Source: Euonymus europaeus (Eukaryota; Streptophyta; Magnoliopsida; Celastrales; Celastraceae). Taken from it: a DNA stretch of 64,000 nucleotides. Positions 35,217 to 46,860 of the stretch are shown here, piece after piece (the stretch's first letter is position 1; the number at the start of each line of letters is the position of its first letter). The translations under genes and the position numbers were made by a program. The stretch lies in contig OY756972.1 in NCBI GenBank assembly GCA_963580455.1, forward strand, positions 2,557,001 through 2,621,000, written 5' to 3'. The notes under the pieces were generated by a model that did not search any database, was not told the origin of the DNA, and saw only the letters and a list, made by a program, of their open reading frames with translations.

Positions 35217-35624
35217 TATGGGTCCGTTCGTTTGAGCGTATGGTACAGCTTATACGCTCTACAGCTTATACGCTTATTTACATCAGTCAACAATCACATC
35301 AATTACATATCAAAAAAAATCCATGAATTTCCTCTATTACCCCTATTTTCTCACATATTTATCATTTTATCTCTCAAAATATATGTAAAATTTTGAAAAA
35401 AATTACATATTTGAACTCAACACGTAAAACTCTTTCCAATAAGACTCATATTCGATAGTTTTTATTTAATTATTAAAGTATTTTATATACCCCTAATTGT
35501 AAATTAACAGCTTATACTCTATCAAAATTTACGTTCTACCGAACAGCACACAGCTTATTTCACAGCTTATACACTCTACAGCTTATACGCTATAAAAAAA
35601 AACTCTCTACCGAACGGGCCCTAT
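35217..35624. mobile_element. MITE (35220-35621), 3-bp duplication TAT, same family as 21050-21375
   Basis: Left end GGGTCCGTTCGTTTGAG pairs with right end CTCTCTACCGAACGGGCCC. Several CAGCTTATACGCTCTA words lie near both ends. The interior TTATCTCTCAAAATATATGT and AACTCTTTCCAATAAGACTC matches the copy in the UXT intron. TAT flanks both ends. At 402 bp it is longer than the other copy, mainly through extra sub-terminal repeats. Confidence 0.8.
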
Positions 35625-35679
35625 ATGTCGAAGGCTATAAAAGATTATCACCCAGAGTCGGATCTTATAGGGTTCTCTG

Positions 35680-35815
35680 GAGCATGTCCCTTTTTCTTAT
35701 AATGATTGAAACCTTTTTTTTTCTTTTTCCATAATGATTGAAACCTAACTAAAGGCTTCATCGAATAATGTTAATGCTAGGTGATCAAAAAAAAAAAAAA
35801 TAATGTTAATGCTAG
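35680..35815 (+). repeat. Two small direct duplications
   Basis: AATGATTGAAACCT occurs twice (about 35700 and 35733) and AATAATGTTAATGCTAG twice (about 35765 and 35800), separated by T- and A-homopolymers. This looks like replication slippage. Confidence 0.7.
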
Positions 35816-36999
35816 CTAATAGCTGTGATACAGACGTAAGGCTATAGTCCGATGGTGGATTGATACGATTGCCCAATAAAATAAAATACGGTAGTGATCC
35901 CAGTTTTCCCCCTAAATGTGGTGGGCCTTTCCTAAAGAAAAAGCACAATTCGGTGGTGCAATATCACCTCTTTAAGATCAATATACACACACACAATAAA
36001 TAAATAAAGAAATAATCTTATAAAAGTGGAGGGTCACATACATACGGCGGTTCTCAAGTGCATGTAAAATTACATGATAGAATGATGAAATAGAGAATGA
36101 TGAAATAGGGCCAAACAGGCAGTGAAGCGTGCTAAAAAGTAGCTGTAAAATTATCAATAGCCAGGTAATTTGGTCAGTCGGACATGATTTGATTTTGAAG
36201 TGACATGTTGCATGGATGCCTGGCTTACTCGATCAGTAGTTGTGTTGTTGCCCTCTTCTTCCTCTACTCTCTTTTAATCTTTTATGAACTTTTTATTTTT
36301 TTCTTAATCAAAAATTCTTTAGGCAATGCCCACCACAATATACACATGCAGTAACACACACGTGTGTGCATGCTTGTTAGATTTATTTTTAAGAGTTTAA
36401 GACTTGAGTGAGTGTTTGTGCAATCAAATCAAAATTATTGTATGCGGTAGATATATGTAGCTGTTGGAGTATGTGTGCTGAGAATAACATCTGGCTTGTA
36501 AATATATATGATCAGTCGTAAGCACATAACTAGACAATTAAAGAGATCAGCACGCGCGTACAGTTTCAATTAGTTAGTAATATTATTGAAGAATCCAAAA
36601 AAAATCAATTGGTTGCTTATTTTGTTGTCTGTGTGGCGAGCATGCACGCGTGAATGGTAAGAGTGCTTTATAATCATCATGAAAAAGTGGCTGTCACAAA
36701 AACAGATTGATGCCGTAGAACTTGCAGACAAAGTTTTCAGAAACAAAGGACATTTTTGCTTTGACAACCAAATTAATATGCTGCAATTGTTTTCCTGATC
36801 CTTATTCAGAAATTTAAAGAATGAAGATGACCAAGAAAACCTATTGGTGTAAGGAATTGGTGCTCAAGATTTTCATAACTTATTTACTGATATATAGAGC
36901 ATGGACATACCAAACACCTAAAGTTGATCCATCTTGAACACAACAAAGTAACAAGCTAGATAGTTCAAGCAACTTTTGACAACCAAGCAATACGAAATT
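35816..36999. other. Intergenic, nothing recognised
   Basis: No coding frame or element terminus is convincing. Short AC and CACGTG words are present without an associated gene. Confidence 0.35.
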
Positions 37000-37445
37000 A
37001 AACAAGGATAATAGTATGAGTAAAGTAAAGAACAAAAGTAAAAATAAAGTAGAGAGACACACAACATTTATAGAGGTTCAGAGAAACACCCCAACGCCCT
37101 CTTTGAATCGTACCAAGACTCAATCCACTATTAGAAGCAATCCATGAGTAGAGAATACAAGATTGACATATATATTACAATCTCTCCAAGTTCACCCTTG
37201 AATCTCTCTCACAATTTCTCAATAGCCCCAACTCTCCCCTCTAGAAAAACTAGAAAAAACAAAGTTTGGATCTATCTAAGGAAAGTTGAAAAAAAAAACT
37301 CAAGGCACTCAACAGTGCCTTGCTTCAAGGCAGTGGAAAACCACAATTTGCAACAATCTCCCACTTGTTTTTTCACCCCAAGCGACAACTCAATCAGAAA
37401 ACGATCTCAATATTTGAATTCACAGTGTGAAAACCTAGTCTTGGT
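37000..37445. mobile_element. Possible copia LTR relic
   Basis: Phrases such as TATAGAGGTTCAGAGAAACA, followed by a run of Cys/Ser/Leu-type low-complexity leader and CAATCTCCCACTTG, recall the R/U5 portion of plant copia LTRs in minus orientation. No exact end, duplication or primer-binding site was found. Confidence 0.25.
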
Positions 37446-38192
37446 GTGACTCGATTTCCATATCTTAAGAAGCCCATTAAAGTTCATCTTCTCTTCTTTT
37501 TTTTCCTTTTTTCCCCCGCCTAATTAATTTCTAGCATGGTATTCCTTTGTCTATAAACTATAAAGTATAATAAAAAGAAATAGAATGGCCATGCCCTAGT
37601 TATGCCCCATATCTTTAAAAATATATTAGTCCTTATTAAACTATTTATATATTTGTAAAATTTAGAAAGGGTAATTCAGCTCAAAAACCATTACTGTTAT
37701 TTTTCACAAATGTTTTATGTATGATATATAAGAACACATGTGTTCTATTGAGTAATTATTCAGTGATTCAGGTATATTTTCACATGACACGGTTAAGGGT
37801 GTTGATAATATCCACATGAGAATTATGTCAATAAAAAAAATAAAAGGATAACACATATTGATATTAATTATATCACTAAATAAGCTACATGAAATATGCA
37901 CTCCGATCATTAAATAATTTTTCATTCTCCATTCACAATTATAAAGGTTATCCTTTGAAAAAAGGGCGTTAAAAAGGTCGAGGGCAAGAATCCACGCGGG
38001 CGCTAGGTATTCAAGCAAGTCGTTCCAAGAATGGGCCCCTCACCGCTCGTGGGCAGAATTATTGCGCACGATTCCTCGGCCCACAATGACTGCTGTCTAG
38101 CTTTTGCGTAATATTTATTAGCAAAAGCTCCCCCATCTCCGATCGAAGAAATTAAAGGTGTGAGCAGGCAGCATTAACAGACGTACGTACCT
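37446..38192 (+). promoter_or_regulatory. Upstream region of the MIZ1-like gene
   Basis: The 700 bases before the ATG at 38193 contain no other gene. The last ~100 bases are more GC-rich, as expected for a leader, and include palindromic ACGTACGTAC at 38182-38191. No clear TATA box was assigned. Confidence 0.35.
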
Positions 38193-38858
38193 ATGAGGAC
38201 GATGATAGACTTGGGAAGACAGCGAGGAAACATTCACATAATGGACACACCCACATCCGTCGACTGTGCCAGAGAAGTGAGGTTCCGACGCTCTTTCCGA
38301 TCACTGGTGGAGTGCATGGTCCCATGCTGTGGCTTCCAACCCTCCTCACTCGACGATTCCTTCTCCACTGACTCCGACGCCTCCACCGTCACCGGAACCT
38401 TCTTTGGCTTCAGGAAGGGCCGTGTTAGCTTCTGCCTCCAAGACGATACTCGCAGCTCTCCACTTCTCCTCCTGGAATTTGCGGTCCCCACAGTGTATCT
38501 GGCCAGAGAGATGCAGCACGGCCTCCTCCGCATAGCTCTCGAGTGCGACCGAAAGGGAGAGAGAGAGAGTTCAAGCTCATGCTCTCTATTCAACGTCCCC
38601 GTCTGGTCCATGTACTGCAATGGCAGGAAGGTCGGGTTCGCCGTTAGAAGGCAGATGGACGTCGGCGACTTGGCTGTTTTGAAGCTCATGCAGAGCGTGT
38701 CCGTTGGGGCGGGTGTTCTGCCCGCACAAGGAGACATCATGTACTTACGCGTCCGATTCGACCGAGTCATTGGCTCTGCTGATTCCGAGTCCTTTCACAT
38801 GATTAACCCGGTCGGGACTTCTGGGCAACAACTCAGTCTATTCCTCTTGAGATCATGA
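38193..38858 (+). CDS. MIZU-KUSSEI 1-like protein (DUF617)
   Basis: This single uninterrupted reading frame of 221 codons (ATG 38193, TGA 38856-38858) is markedly more GC-rich than its surroundings. A variable, Ser-rich N-terminus (residues 1-65) precedes the DUF617 domain. The domain is recognisable from TGTFFGFRKGRVSFCLQDD, PLLLLEFAVPT, LAREMQHGLLRIALEC, VPVWSMYCNGRKVGFAVRR and LPAQGDIMYLRVRFDRVIGS, and it runs to the C-terminus (SFHMINP … LSLFLLRS). The founding member MIZ1 is needed for root hydrotropism in Arabidopsis and is associated with ER membranes. Most paralogues, including short ones like this, have no assigned role. Intronless structure is usual for the family. Family call secure, function inferred only. 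Confidence 0.93.
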   Translation: MRTMIDLGRQRGNIHIMDTPTSVDCAREVRFRRSFRSLVECMVPCCGFQPSSLDDSFSTDSDASTVTGTFFGFRKGRVSFCLQDDTRSSPLLLLEFAVPTVYLAREMQHGLLRIALECDRKGERESSSSCSLFNVPVWSMYCNGRKVGFAVRRQMDVGDLAVLKLMQSVSVGAGVLPAQGDIMYLRVRFDRVIGSADSESFHMINPVGTSGQQLSLFLLRS

Positions 38859-39040
38859 CAACCATCCATCCCCAGCTAGCCAGCCAGCTATATAATTAAT
38901 TAACAGATATATATATATATATATAGAATTAGTTTTGTTTTTTTTGTCTCTATTTAAATTATATATTAAGTAAGGGTAAATTTTGCGCACATTAATTCGA
39001 TCCCTTGAACCCGCTTATTGTTTACTTTCCATCTATATCT
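38859..39040 (+). other. 3' flank of the MIZ1-like gene with (AT)n run
   Basis: The sequence contains a TA/AT microsatellite at about 38907-38925 and AT-rich DNA suitable for a 3' UTR. No specific poly(A) signal assigned. Confidence 0.35.
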
Positions 39041-39290
39041 GTTTTTTTTTTGTTTTTTTTTTGGACAAACCAAGATTCTCATATATTGAGCTTATCAGCA
39101 ACAATTAAAGGCATAACAGTCTGAGGACATTCCCCCAAAAACAGGCATCAGTAGCCGAGCGCACAGCTAGTTTGGCTAAAGAATGGGCAACACTATTACA
39201 TGCTCTCTTAACATGAAAGTAAGAACAGTGATCATTACATGAATGGGGCAATATATCTAAAATTCTAAAACATGTCATTAAATTAAACAT
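39041..39290 (-). mobile_element. 5'-truncated LINE: RNase H C-terminus plus poly(A) tail
   Basis: The minus strand reads CSYFHVKRACNSVAHSLAKL followed by an AVRSATDACFW-type tail, the C-terminus of the RNase H domain of plant LINE polyproteins. The sequence then ends in a poly(A) tract, visible on the plus strand as two T runs at 39041-39062. Truncation at the 5' side and a poly(A) 3' end are the signature of target-primed reverse transcription. A target duplication was not identified. Confidence 0.75.
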
Positions 39291-41604
39291 TCAATATCCA
39301 AAGGTCAATTAATTATTTTTAGAACGTCTTTATTTCATTTTCACTACTAATTGATGATCAAGGGGTAGTATCTTCTACTTTCAGCTGCCGGTGGATAGAA
39401 TTAGTTGAGTTTATTAGTATTTTGTATTAAAGAATACAGTACACAGGTTAATAATAATGTTAATAATTGAGTTGTTGGGGGTTGGCAATACATAAATCTT
39501 GCTAATCTTGCTTTAGTTAAAAAGTATTTCCCGCTTTCGGTATCATGATTATTTGACGTGGGCCACTCGGTGTCTGCTAACGGTAGTTGAAACCACAAAT
39601 TAAATACATTTATGTTAATCAGTGGTAGTTGAAACAACAAATATTCCGCAGGCCAGGGGGGAAAAATAATATTATTCACACAAAATCATAATTTATAAGT
39701 ACTTCAACACACACTTGTTCCAGCGAACCAAACACTTTATCAGTAGATATTACTCCATGCATGAGTTACCTACTTACTGTTGAGTATTTAATTTGTCTTG
39801 TCTTGTGTTGGGGTGTTTGATATATATATTAATTTGATTGAGATAATTAAGCTTGAAAAAATTGGTATTTTTAAACTATTGGAGTCCACGATTAAAGTAT
39901 TAATTACTGCATGATTTTTTGGTTTAGACTACTAGCTAGTACTGCATGAATTCTGTGTCGTCTGATGAAATTAGCTAAGCTAGTACATTTCTTGGAATTT
40001 GAATTAGAGCAAGATTCGATTCACTCACTCTCACACTAATAATATGTAATAATATATATTCAACAAATAAACTAATATTGCATAATTTCCATATCCCCTA
40101 AAAATGTGTTATTAATGTATGATATTATAGATTTTGATCACACAGTTTCAGTTTTCTTATTAAGCCAAATATCTACATCCTCCTCACTGTTGGCCGGTCT
40201 CCTCTGTTGACCAGACTGGAATGGCCCTTATTTATTTTGTTTTTATCCCCCGTGTCCCACCGTTGGTATCTTTGTGATCGTCGTCGTACTATTGTTAGGA
40301 AAACACGGTGACTTCCAGCGGGATGTGTGGTTCCTACCTCCTAATCTTCGTGTCTTGTCGTGTCCAGATACAATGGAGCCCTATTTTTGGGGGGTTTTAG
40401 CCATGGAGTTAGTGACACATGGGCTCCTTGTCCTCCACAACCCCGAATCCATCAATCTGTGGGTTGGGTTGATTCATTTACAGCCCAAGATGGCTGCTAT
40501 ACGGCCCTTTAAAGCTCTCGAGAGTAGCAGGATTTTTTATACAATTCGAGCCATCCAAAGTTGTGTGGAGGTCCATTGTAAACAAAAATATTGCTAGATT
40601 CCATTCCTGTCGCAACTTTCATTTCAATCAAAGTTGTCGAGCAGTGATCTTCTTTATCTTGGTAAATTATTTAGTGTTAATGCTTGATGAATCATGTGAC
40701 ATGTATAAGGCCTTAGAGTTCTTAGTTGTATCCTTATCGATGAATACAAGACAACCATAGTCAGTGATGATAGAGAACACTCCTAAGGGCACTACTACAC
40801 ACAAGATTACGTCTTTCCCTCAAAATTAACCCCACATTGAAACTCCAGTTTGCCAAGACAGAAGCGTAAATACACTGCTCTATTGATGAGTGTACAAATC
40901 AGAGTGCTACATCCCAAAAATATAAACAAATACAAATAATACAGTTCCATATTCATTACTGACAAACCATAAACCTCGATGCACACTCACATTTTACAAA
41001 GTCCGAACCCTCGATGCAAATAGCTGAACCTGCCTCGTCAACAACTATCCAGTCACATATAACATCCCAGTTACTTTACAACTATCAAACAAATACAAAG
41101 TCAGTAGCACCTGCCAGCTTTCCTGAATTGTAAACGTTGAGAACGAAATACATAAATTAACTAAATTAAAAATTATTATCTATAATGGTATATTTACCGG
41201 AATTTTTTCCCTAAAAGTAGAGTCTGAAATGTGTTGATACAAAGTTTCATCCTCTTCTGCCTCATCTCTTTCATAGTATTAGCATACGCTTCAACTTTAC
41301 CCCATCAAACCAAAAATCGGTGGTAACCAATACTCCCAAACATCAGGTCTGAAGAAAAAGTAATATGCAGCATCCGTGTTTATTCCCACTCAAACCCATA
41401 GCAGCCCATCCATATCCATTGCAAAGCTAGCTCATTCCCAAACTACAGCTCTCTTTATTTAATGCATCTATCGGCTTATCACATTTTCTATATCTGAAGT
41501 AACTGCACCAGGGAAAAAAAATTACAGTTTATCTAGAGCGGACACAGTAATCTGCCCCGTGCTTGTTACTTTCTTCTTTAATTCCCAATTACTCCTCATC
41601 ACTA
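39291..41604. other. Intergenic between LINE tail and SPL14; includes SPL14 3' UTR at the right end
   Basis: The 107-codon frame at 40274-40597 has no conventional start and no recognised domain, and I do not call it a gene. The last few hundred bases before 41605 should contain the SPL14 3' UTR. Confidence 0.4.
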
Positions 41605-44600
41605 CTAAATTGTACCAAAATCCAAATTCTCCCACTTGAAGGGAGCTACTAAGCCGATGTCTGGAGCACCTCGGAAGAACAGGCACACACAGACACAGAC
41701 AGCAGCAATGGCAAGCATCGAATGAATATAAGGGCGGTGAAGCAATCCTTGCGACCCCGGGATCCTCCTATTATACTTTGTTGCCGCAATTGCACATTTA
41801 GCACAAGATAGACTTCCTTGTTTGAATTGCGATTCTTGCCTTAGTGCAGAACCTGTTTGCTCTGTCTCATCTCCAATTGTCATGGAAACCTGACCATTTC
41901 TTCTGTCAGCAAGCTTGTGAGCAACAAGCTTGTTGTAAGAGTGATTATTTCTTAACAGTGCGTAACCAGATGGAGACTGCCCATTTAAATCAAGAAGAGA
42001 ATTCCAGCAAGACGACCCAATCTGAAAAAGTAGACGAGAATTGAAGTCACACTATCAACTTTTAACATGTATAAGCAAACGCGCACATACATGCTGGAAA
42101 CTAATGGCATATAGTTATTGTAATATTGGAGGCATAGAAAATGCAAGAAGGACATAGACAAGTCAGTCAGAGTTCACCCAAAAAGCTCAATGAAACAAAG
42201 GCAAAGACTATAAGCAGTTCGAAAACACCTCATCTCACTAAAGTAGCTATAAAAGTCTAATAACCAGCATGAATTAGAATAAATATACTGTGGATAGCAA
42301 GATTAGAAGCAGCCTAGCGGAAAACAAATTTCAGGATAGCAGATGTTAATCAAAGAACGAAATGAGACCTCAACAAAAGGGGTCGCAGTAAAAAAAATTG
42401 AGTTAAACAAAAGGAATACCTCTTGTGGGTCATTTGTCAAGGCATCAATCATATCATCTGAACCAGACATGCAAGCAGCCAAATGAAGAGGTGTAATACC
42501 ACCAGGTCCCTCAAGATTCGGAGGAAATATATACTTCTTCGTGGCATCATTACTGCCAAGTATAGAATAATGGATTAGCAAATCAGCCATCTTTCTGCAC
42601 CTCCTTCTGACAACCCGATTTAAGAGTTGACTCTCAGACAGCATCTCTAATGTCCCCTCAGATAGGCCATTCCCATCCAAGTTTGATTCCACCAACATGT
42701 CTAACAGTATTTTGACCAGCGCACAATAGTCCCTTTCAACTGAGAATATGAGTAAAAACCTGAACCGGCTTACTGAATATTTACGAATATCAAGAAGAGA
42801 AGAGAACGTCTTTGTTTGGAATAGCCATCCAACTTCATTTAGGAAGTGAATAATTTCTTCCTTTGAGCTTGGCCCCCGGAAATCACGAGTGACATCTTCT
42901 GAAATCTGATCACATGCTTTGGCTTCCTCATTAATTTCAGATTCAAGGAGTCTCAGTTCTCTACAAATAGAAGCATCAGCTATTATCACTGGAAAACTGT
43001 TCCCCTTGAAGCCATTTTCCACCTACTCATCATATCGACAAATGTCACAAACATATAACTATATAAGTATATCACAAATTCAATTTTAGGAAATAAAAAG
43101 CCCCTGACTACTTATAGAATAAATGTTTTCAAAATCTAACCTCAATGAAGAAGCGACCTAGAACAGCAGGAGATGCACCATGAATTTTAAAATTGCCCAA
43201 TTTAACCTCCTCAAATGAGTTTTCACGATATGATTGTCCAGTAACTTCCTTCGACTCGTATCCCCCCATATACATGCAATGGATCCTGCATGTTAGAAAG
43301 TAAAGTTTCTAAAGACAGCAATGGCAAATTAAATGGCACTTCACACAAAATGCAAATCCGCTTACTTGGTGCCTGGGTTAGCCAGATTTCTTCCCTGCAA
43401 AGTAAGAGAGGTTTCCTGTCCACCAACAACCGCCAAAGGAGACACTGAGATCAGCTCTGGGGAACTCCATGATCTCCAAGATTTGCATAGACGAATCCTC
43501 CCTTAAAAAACAGTAACGTAACCAAAGATTAAAAAAGTAGTTACAATGACATTACAATAATCAAACTTCATAGACGTGAGCTCCAGTCCATTTCAGCCAT
43601 TTTTCTCCTTTTTTTTGAATGCCTCTCATCATAGACCAAATGCAATGACATTAAATTAAGAACATGGAAAAATAAAAAACAAAATTGTTGCACCAGCCTC
43701 AGTGCTCACCATCTTTATATGATGCCATTTGCCTGCCAGTGTGAACTAGAAACCTCCCTTTCCTCCAAAAATCAGAATCTGAATCTTGAGCCAGGGAACT
43801 AACATGCTGAAGCAGGTTTCCTTCGAGCTAAAAAAATACAAATACAGTAAACACGTCAACAAAAAGTTAGAATGACATAGCTAAGGTTTATAGCCGTTCA
43901 CTCACTTGCTTCCAGGCAGCAGCAGACATGTTTACATAAATCGAAAGAACCACACAGCCAGGCCTGATATAGCTCTCCATTTCAGATGGGCTGTTCGAAA
44001 GCCAATTGTAAATCTGAAACAAAAAAGAGAAAATTACCTTATTAGTTCATCAATAGCACTATCCTCCAAATAAAATGACAAGAAGAAAATGGTCAATTGT
44101 TACTGAAGACAACTTACCTGGGTTCGCAGCGTCACAGGAAAATGGCTAGGATCCTTGTCAAATAGCTTGAAAATAATCCGCCCTGTCCGATCCTGAGGAG
44201 AAACCATGCAACCAAGGCAATGCATAAAGGACAAATTGGTATAGATTTTAAATCATGGATAGAACTGAGTAAATTGATAAGCTACCTGAGGATCGGAATT
44301 CAAACTAGACGGCGAATGATCCGACCCAGAAGATGAAGTGTAACCAGCTTGATGGGGAAAAGTTTGATACAAAGCATGGTCAGCTCCTACATTTGATCCT
44401 CCGAACAGCTTTAGAGGTAAGATACCACCATGCGTTTTAGCGTCTTCAACTTTTGCATTGGCCTCTCTTCCAACAAACACCTTCTCAGGCTTCATGGGTA
44501 CCATTAAGCTCGGCACAGGGAACAGCTTCTGCGCAAGTGGAGGAGAAGAGGATGGAGATCTCTCATCCGTTTGGTTACTGCTGTCGGATGAAAAGTACTT

Positions 44601-46153
44601 CGTAGACGATGACAGTTTTGGAGGACTATCATCTCTGGGAGAGTGGCTAAATAGCTGTAATGGTAAATTGGCATGAGTGTCTTCAACCTGGCAATCTGAG
44701 TCTTCAACAGGAGACTGGTAACTTGTACTACTTCTCTCTCCCCCAGCTGCAGTAACCTTCAAGGAAGTCAAATTCCATAAATTGGGACCAGATATTTGGT
44801 CAGCATCCATCAATCTAGTTTTCTCACTGTCACTGCTCTGGATGCTTCTCTGAGATAAAACGGCATGGGCATCCGAAGCAGATGGGACAATAGTGGTTGA
44901 AAGAGCAGCAAGCAAGTCCATGGTTGATGGAGATGTGTTCTCACTCAATATTCTTTGATATTCTGGTGAAGGTTGCTCTGCATTCTTCCTAATTAAACTT
45001 CCAACAGTAGGCAGTTTTGCAGCAAGGTCCATAGGCAAAGGCAGTGAATTTATCTTGCTAAGAATCTGAATAAGCTGATCTCTATCCTGTACAGATGGAT
45101 TATTAATGCTTTTCTCCTCATTATTTCCTGTAGTTTCAAATCTCAAATTTCAGCAAAATATCAGATAGATAATAATATATAGCAAACCATTCAATTAGCC
45201 ACTTCTTTTACCTTGTGAGCGAGCCAAAGCAGTCAACAAGTTTACAATGTCCAAATTTCCATCACTGGTGTTATTCCGGTTTCCAGGAAGCAACAGGCGT
45301 GAAGTAACATTATCTGGCTGAGTTTTCCTTCTTCGGCGATTATGCCCAGCAAGCCTGCGCCTACAGCTCCTCTTCCCCTCATCAAACTCCAACAAGGGGT
45401 GAAACCTTCAAAAGGTATAGATGACTCTGTTTTAGGTCAAATAAAAATGTAGCAAGGCAAATCGGAATGTAACTGCAGTTTAAGTGGAGGGAATATTTAA
45501 TGACAGAAAATCGGTCTGAAAAATAAGTGCAAGTGCAAGGAATCAAATATGAAGTGCGGAAATGGCCACCTGCTGCACTGCTGGCAAAACCTTTGCATCT
45601 GCTTCCCCACAAGGGCTTTAGAGGATTTACTATGCAGTTCACACACTTTGTGACGGCGGTGGTAGTCCTTCGAATTTGACAGATTCTCCTTACAAGCATC
45701 AACCTGACACATGGGATAGCTGCTACTACCAGGAGATCCAGACCGGACCTTTTTGTTAGGCCGGGACACAGGCTCCTCCACAGAGTTCAAGCCCCCACCA
45801 AGATTCAAGCAAAGGCTGTTGTCCTCCTCCTCCTCCTCCACGGTGTTCTTCTTATTCTTCTTCAATCCTTGGTCTTTGTTCATTTGGTCAGTAGTGGCAG
45901 TTCCTAGTTTCAGAGTTTCAAAATCTAAAGGCTTGGCGACAAACCTCACGTTGTCCCATTCCCAACTTTTGGGATTCCAATTGTCTCTGGGATTCTGAGC
46001 AAACTGCTGCTGCGGAAGGCTTTGGTGATGAATATTTGGGATTTGATAGGAAAGATCACGCTTCCTTGCCATGGGAGGCGCTTCACAAAATGGACCGGAA
46101 TGCGTCGACTGAAAGAAAATTGGAGGAGCTAAAGGCGCACCTATGTCCTCCAT
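41605..46153 (-). CDS. SPL14: SQUAMOSA promoter-binding-like transcription factor, SPL14 type
   Basis: Ten coding exons, all GT-AG: 46153-45570, 45405-45212, 45128-44286, 44192-44118, 44013-43916, 43827-43710, 43501-43366, 43285-43141, 43022-42420 and 42021-41605 (TAG). Their sum is 3213 bases, exactly in frame, giving 1070 residues against about 1035 for Arabidopsis SPL14. The SBP zinc-binding DNA domain (about residues 147-223) has all Cys/His positions, with [22 protein letters not shown] and the nuclear signal [17 protein letters not shown] split by intron 1. Downstream are [22 protein letters not shown], ankyrin-like [20 protein letters not shown] and a C-terminal hydrophobic segment [21 protein letters not shown] proteins bind GTAC-core sites; SPL14 affects development and programmed cell death sensitivity. 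I saw no miR156 site, as expected for this large-SPL clade. Confidence 0.95.
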
Positions 46154-46860
46154 CTCAACAGAAGTTCAAAATTCACAACTACCTACACACACACACAACA
46201 CAACATGATGAATCTAGATCAATTCAAACTTGACACACATGATTTTTCGTGTCTTTTAACTCTTCAGAAGCATTTATAAAGCTGAGAACTAAAAAAACCT
46301 ACCTGAACATGAACATCAAATAACCGACATCAAACAAAATTAAAGAGAAATCCGACTGTTATTACTGTCCACTGCTATCCACAATAATTCGATAAAAAAT
46401 CTTCCAAACACGAATTTTTAAAAAAAATTATGAATTCAGTTAGATACCTGCCAATCACGTACTAGGATATAAATTGCAAAAACTAAGAGAAACGAATATA
46501 AAAGACCTTGAATTAACGGAGCCCCGCAGCCGCATATTCCACGCTGAATCTCCACTTGATGGTTTATAACAAGTAAAAATTAGAAAAGGAAGTCAGATCT
46601 AAATTTCTGAGTCGCACTGAAAAGAATCTAGCAATCGGAAACCCTTAAGCTGATCCGAGAAATAACACGAAGTCGTCGTGTCTTGACAACTTTGCTTTCT
46701 CCAGGAACTTGCTTCATTTGTTTCTCTTGCATCCTCTAACAAACAAAAAAGCTTTCTTCCAGTGTTGGCATAAAGCGTAAATTGAAGCAAGATTGGGGTT
46801 TCTCAGTTGGGACGAAGAATCCAAGACTCGAATGTAAAGAAAACCCGTTTATCAAATCAT
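46154..46860 (-). promoter_or_regulatory. SPL14 5' UTR, probably with an intron, and proximal promoter
   Basis: Just upstream of the ATG, the minus strand shows a pyrimidine/GT-rich run ending in AG at about 46185 (TGTGTGTAG/GTAGTTG), a plausible acceptor of a 5' UTR intron. A donor-like CAG/GTAGG lies near 46305, and others further up cannot be excluded. The transcription start is not determinable by eye. Confidence 0.35.

Noticed and set aside
38234..38770. 178-codon open frame antisense to the MIZ1-like gene
   Set aside because: It is the shadow of the GC-rich MIZ1-like exon. The plus strand has the DUF617 motifs and this frame has no recognisable domain.
40274..40597. 107-codon open frame with a hydrophobic start
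   Set aside because: It has no ATG at the nominal start, no domain and no supporting splice or promoter context.
44253..45146. Separate 297-codon gene
   Set aside because: It is SPL14 exon 3 plus flanking intron, not an independent gene.
46154..46250. miR156-type target site for SPL14
   Set aside because: No GTGCTCTCTCTCTTCTGTCA-like sequence was seen in the exons or the flanks, as expected for the large SPL clade.
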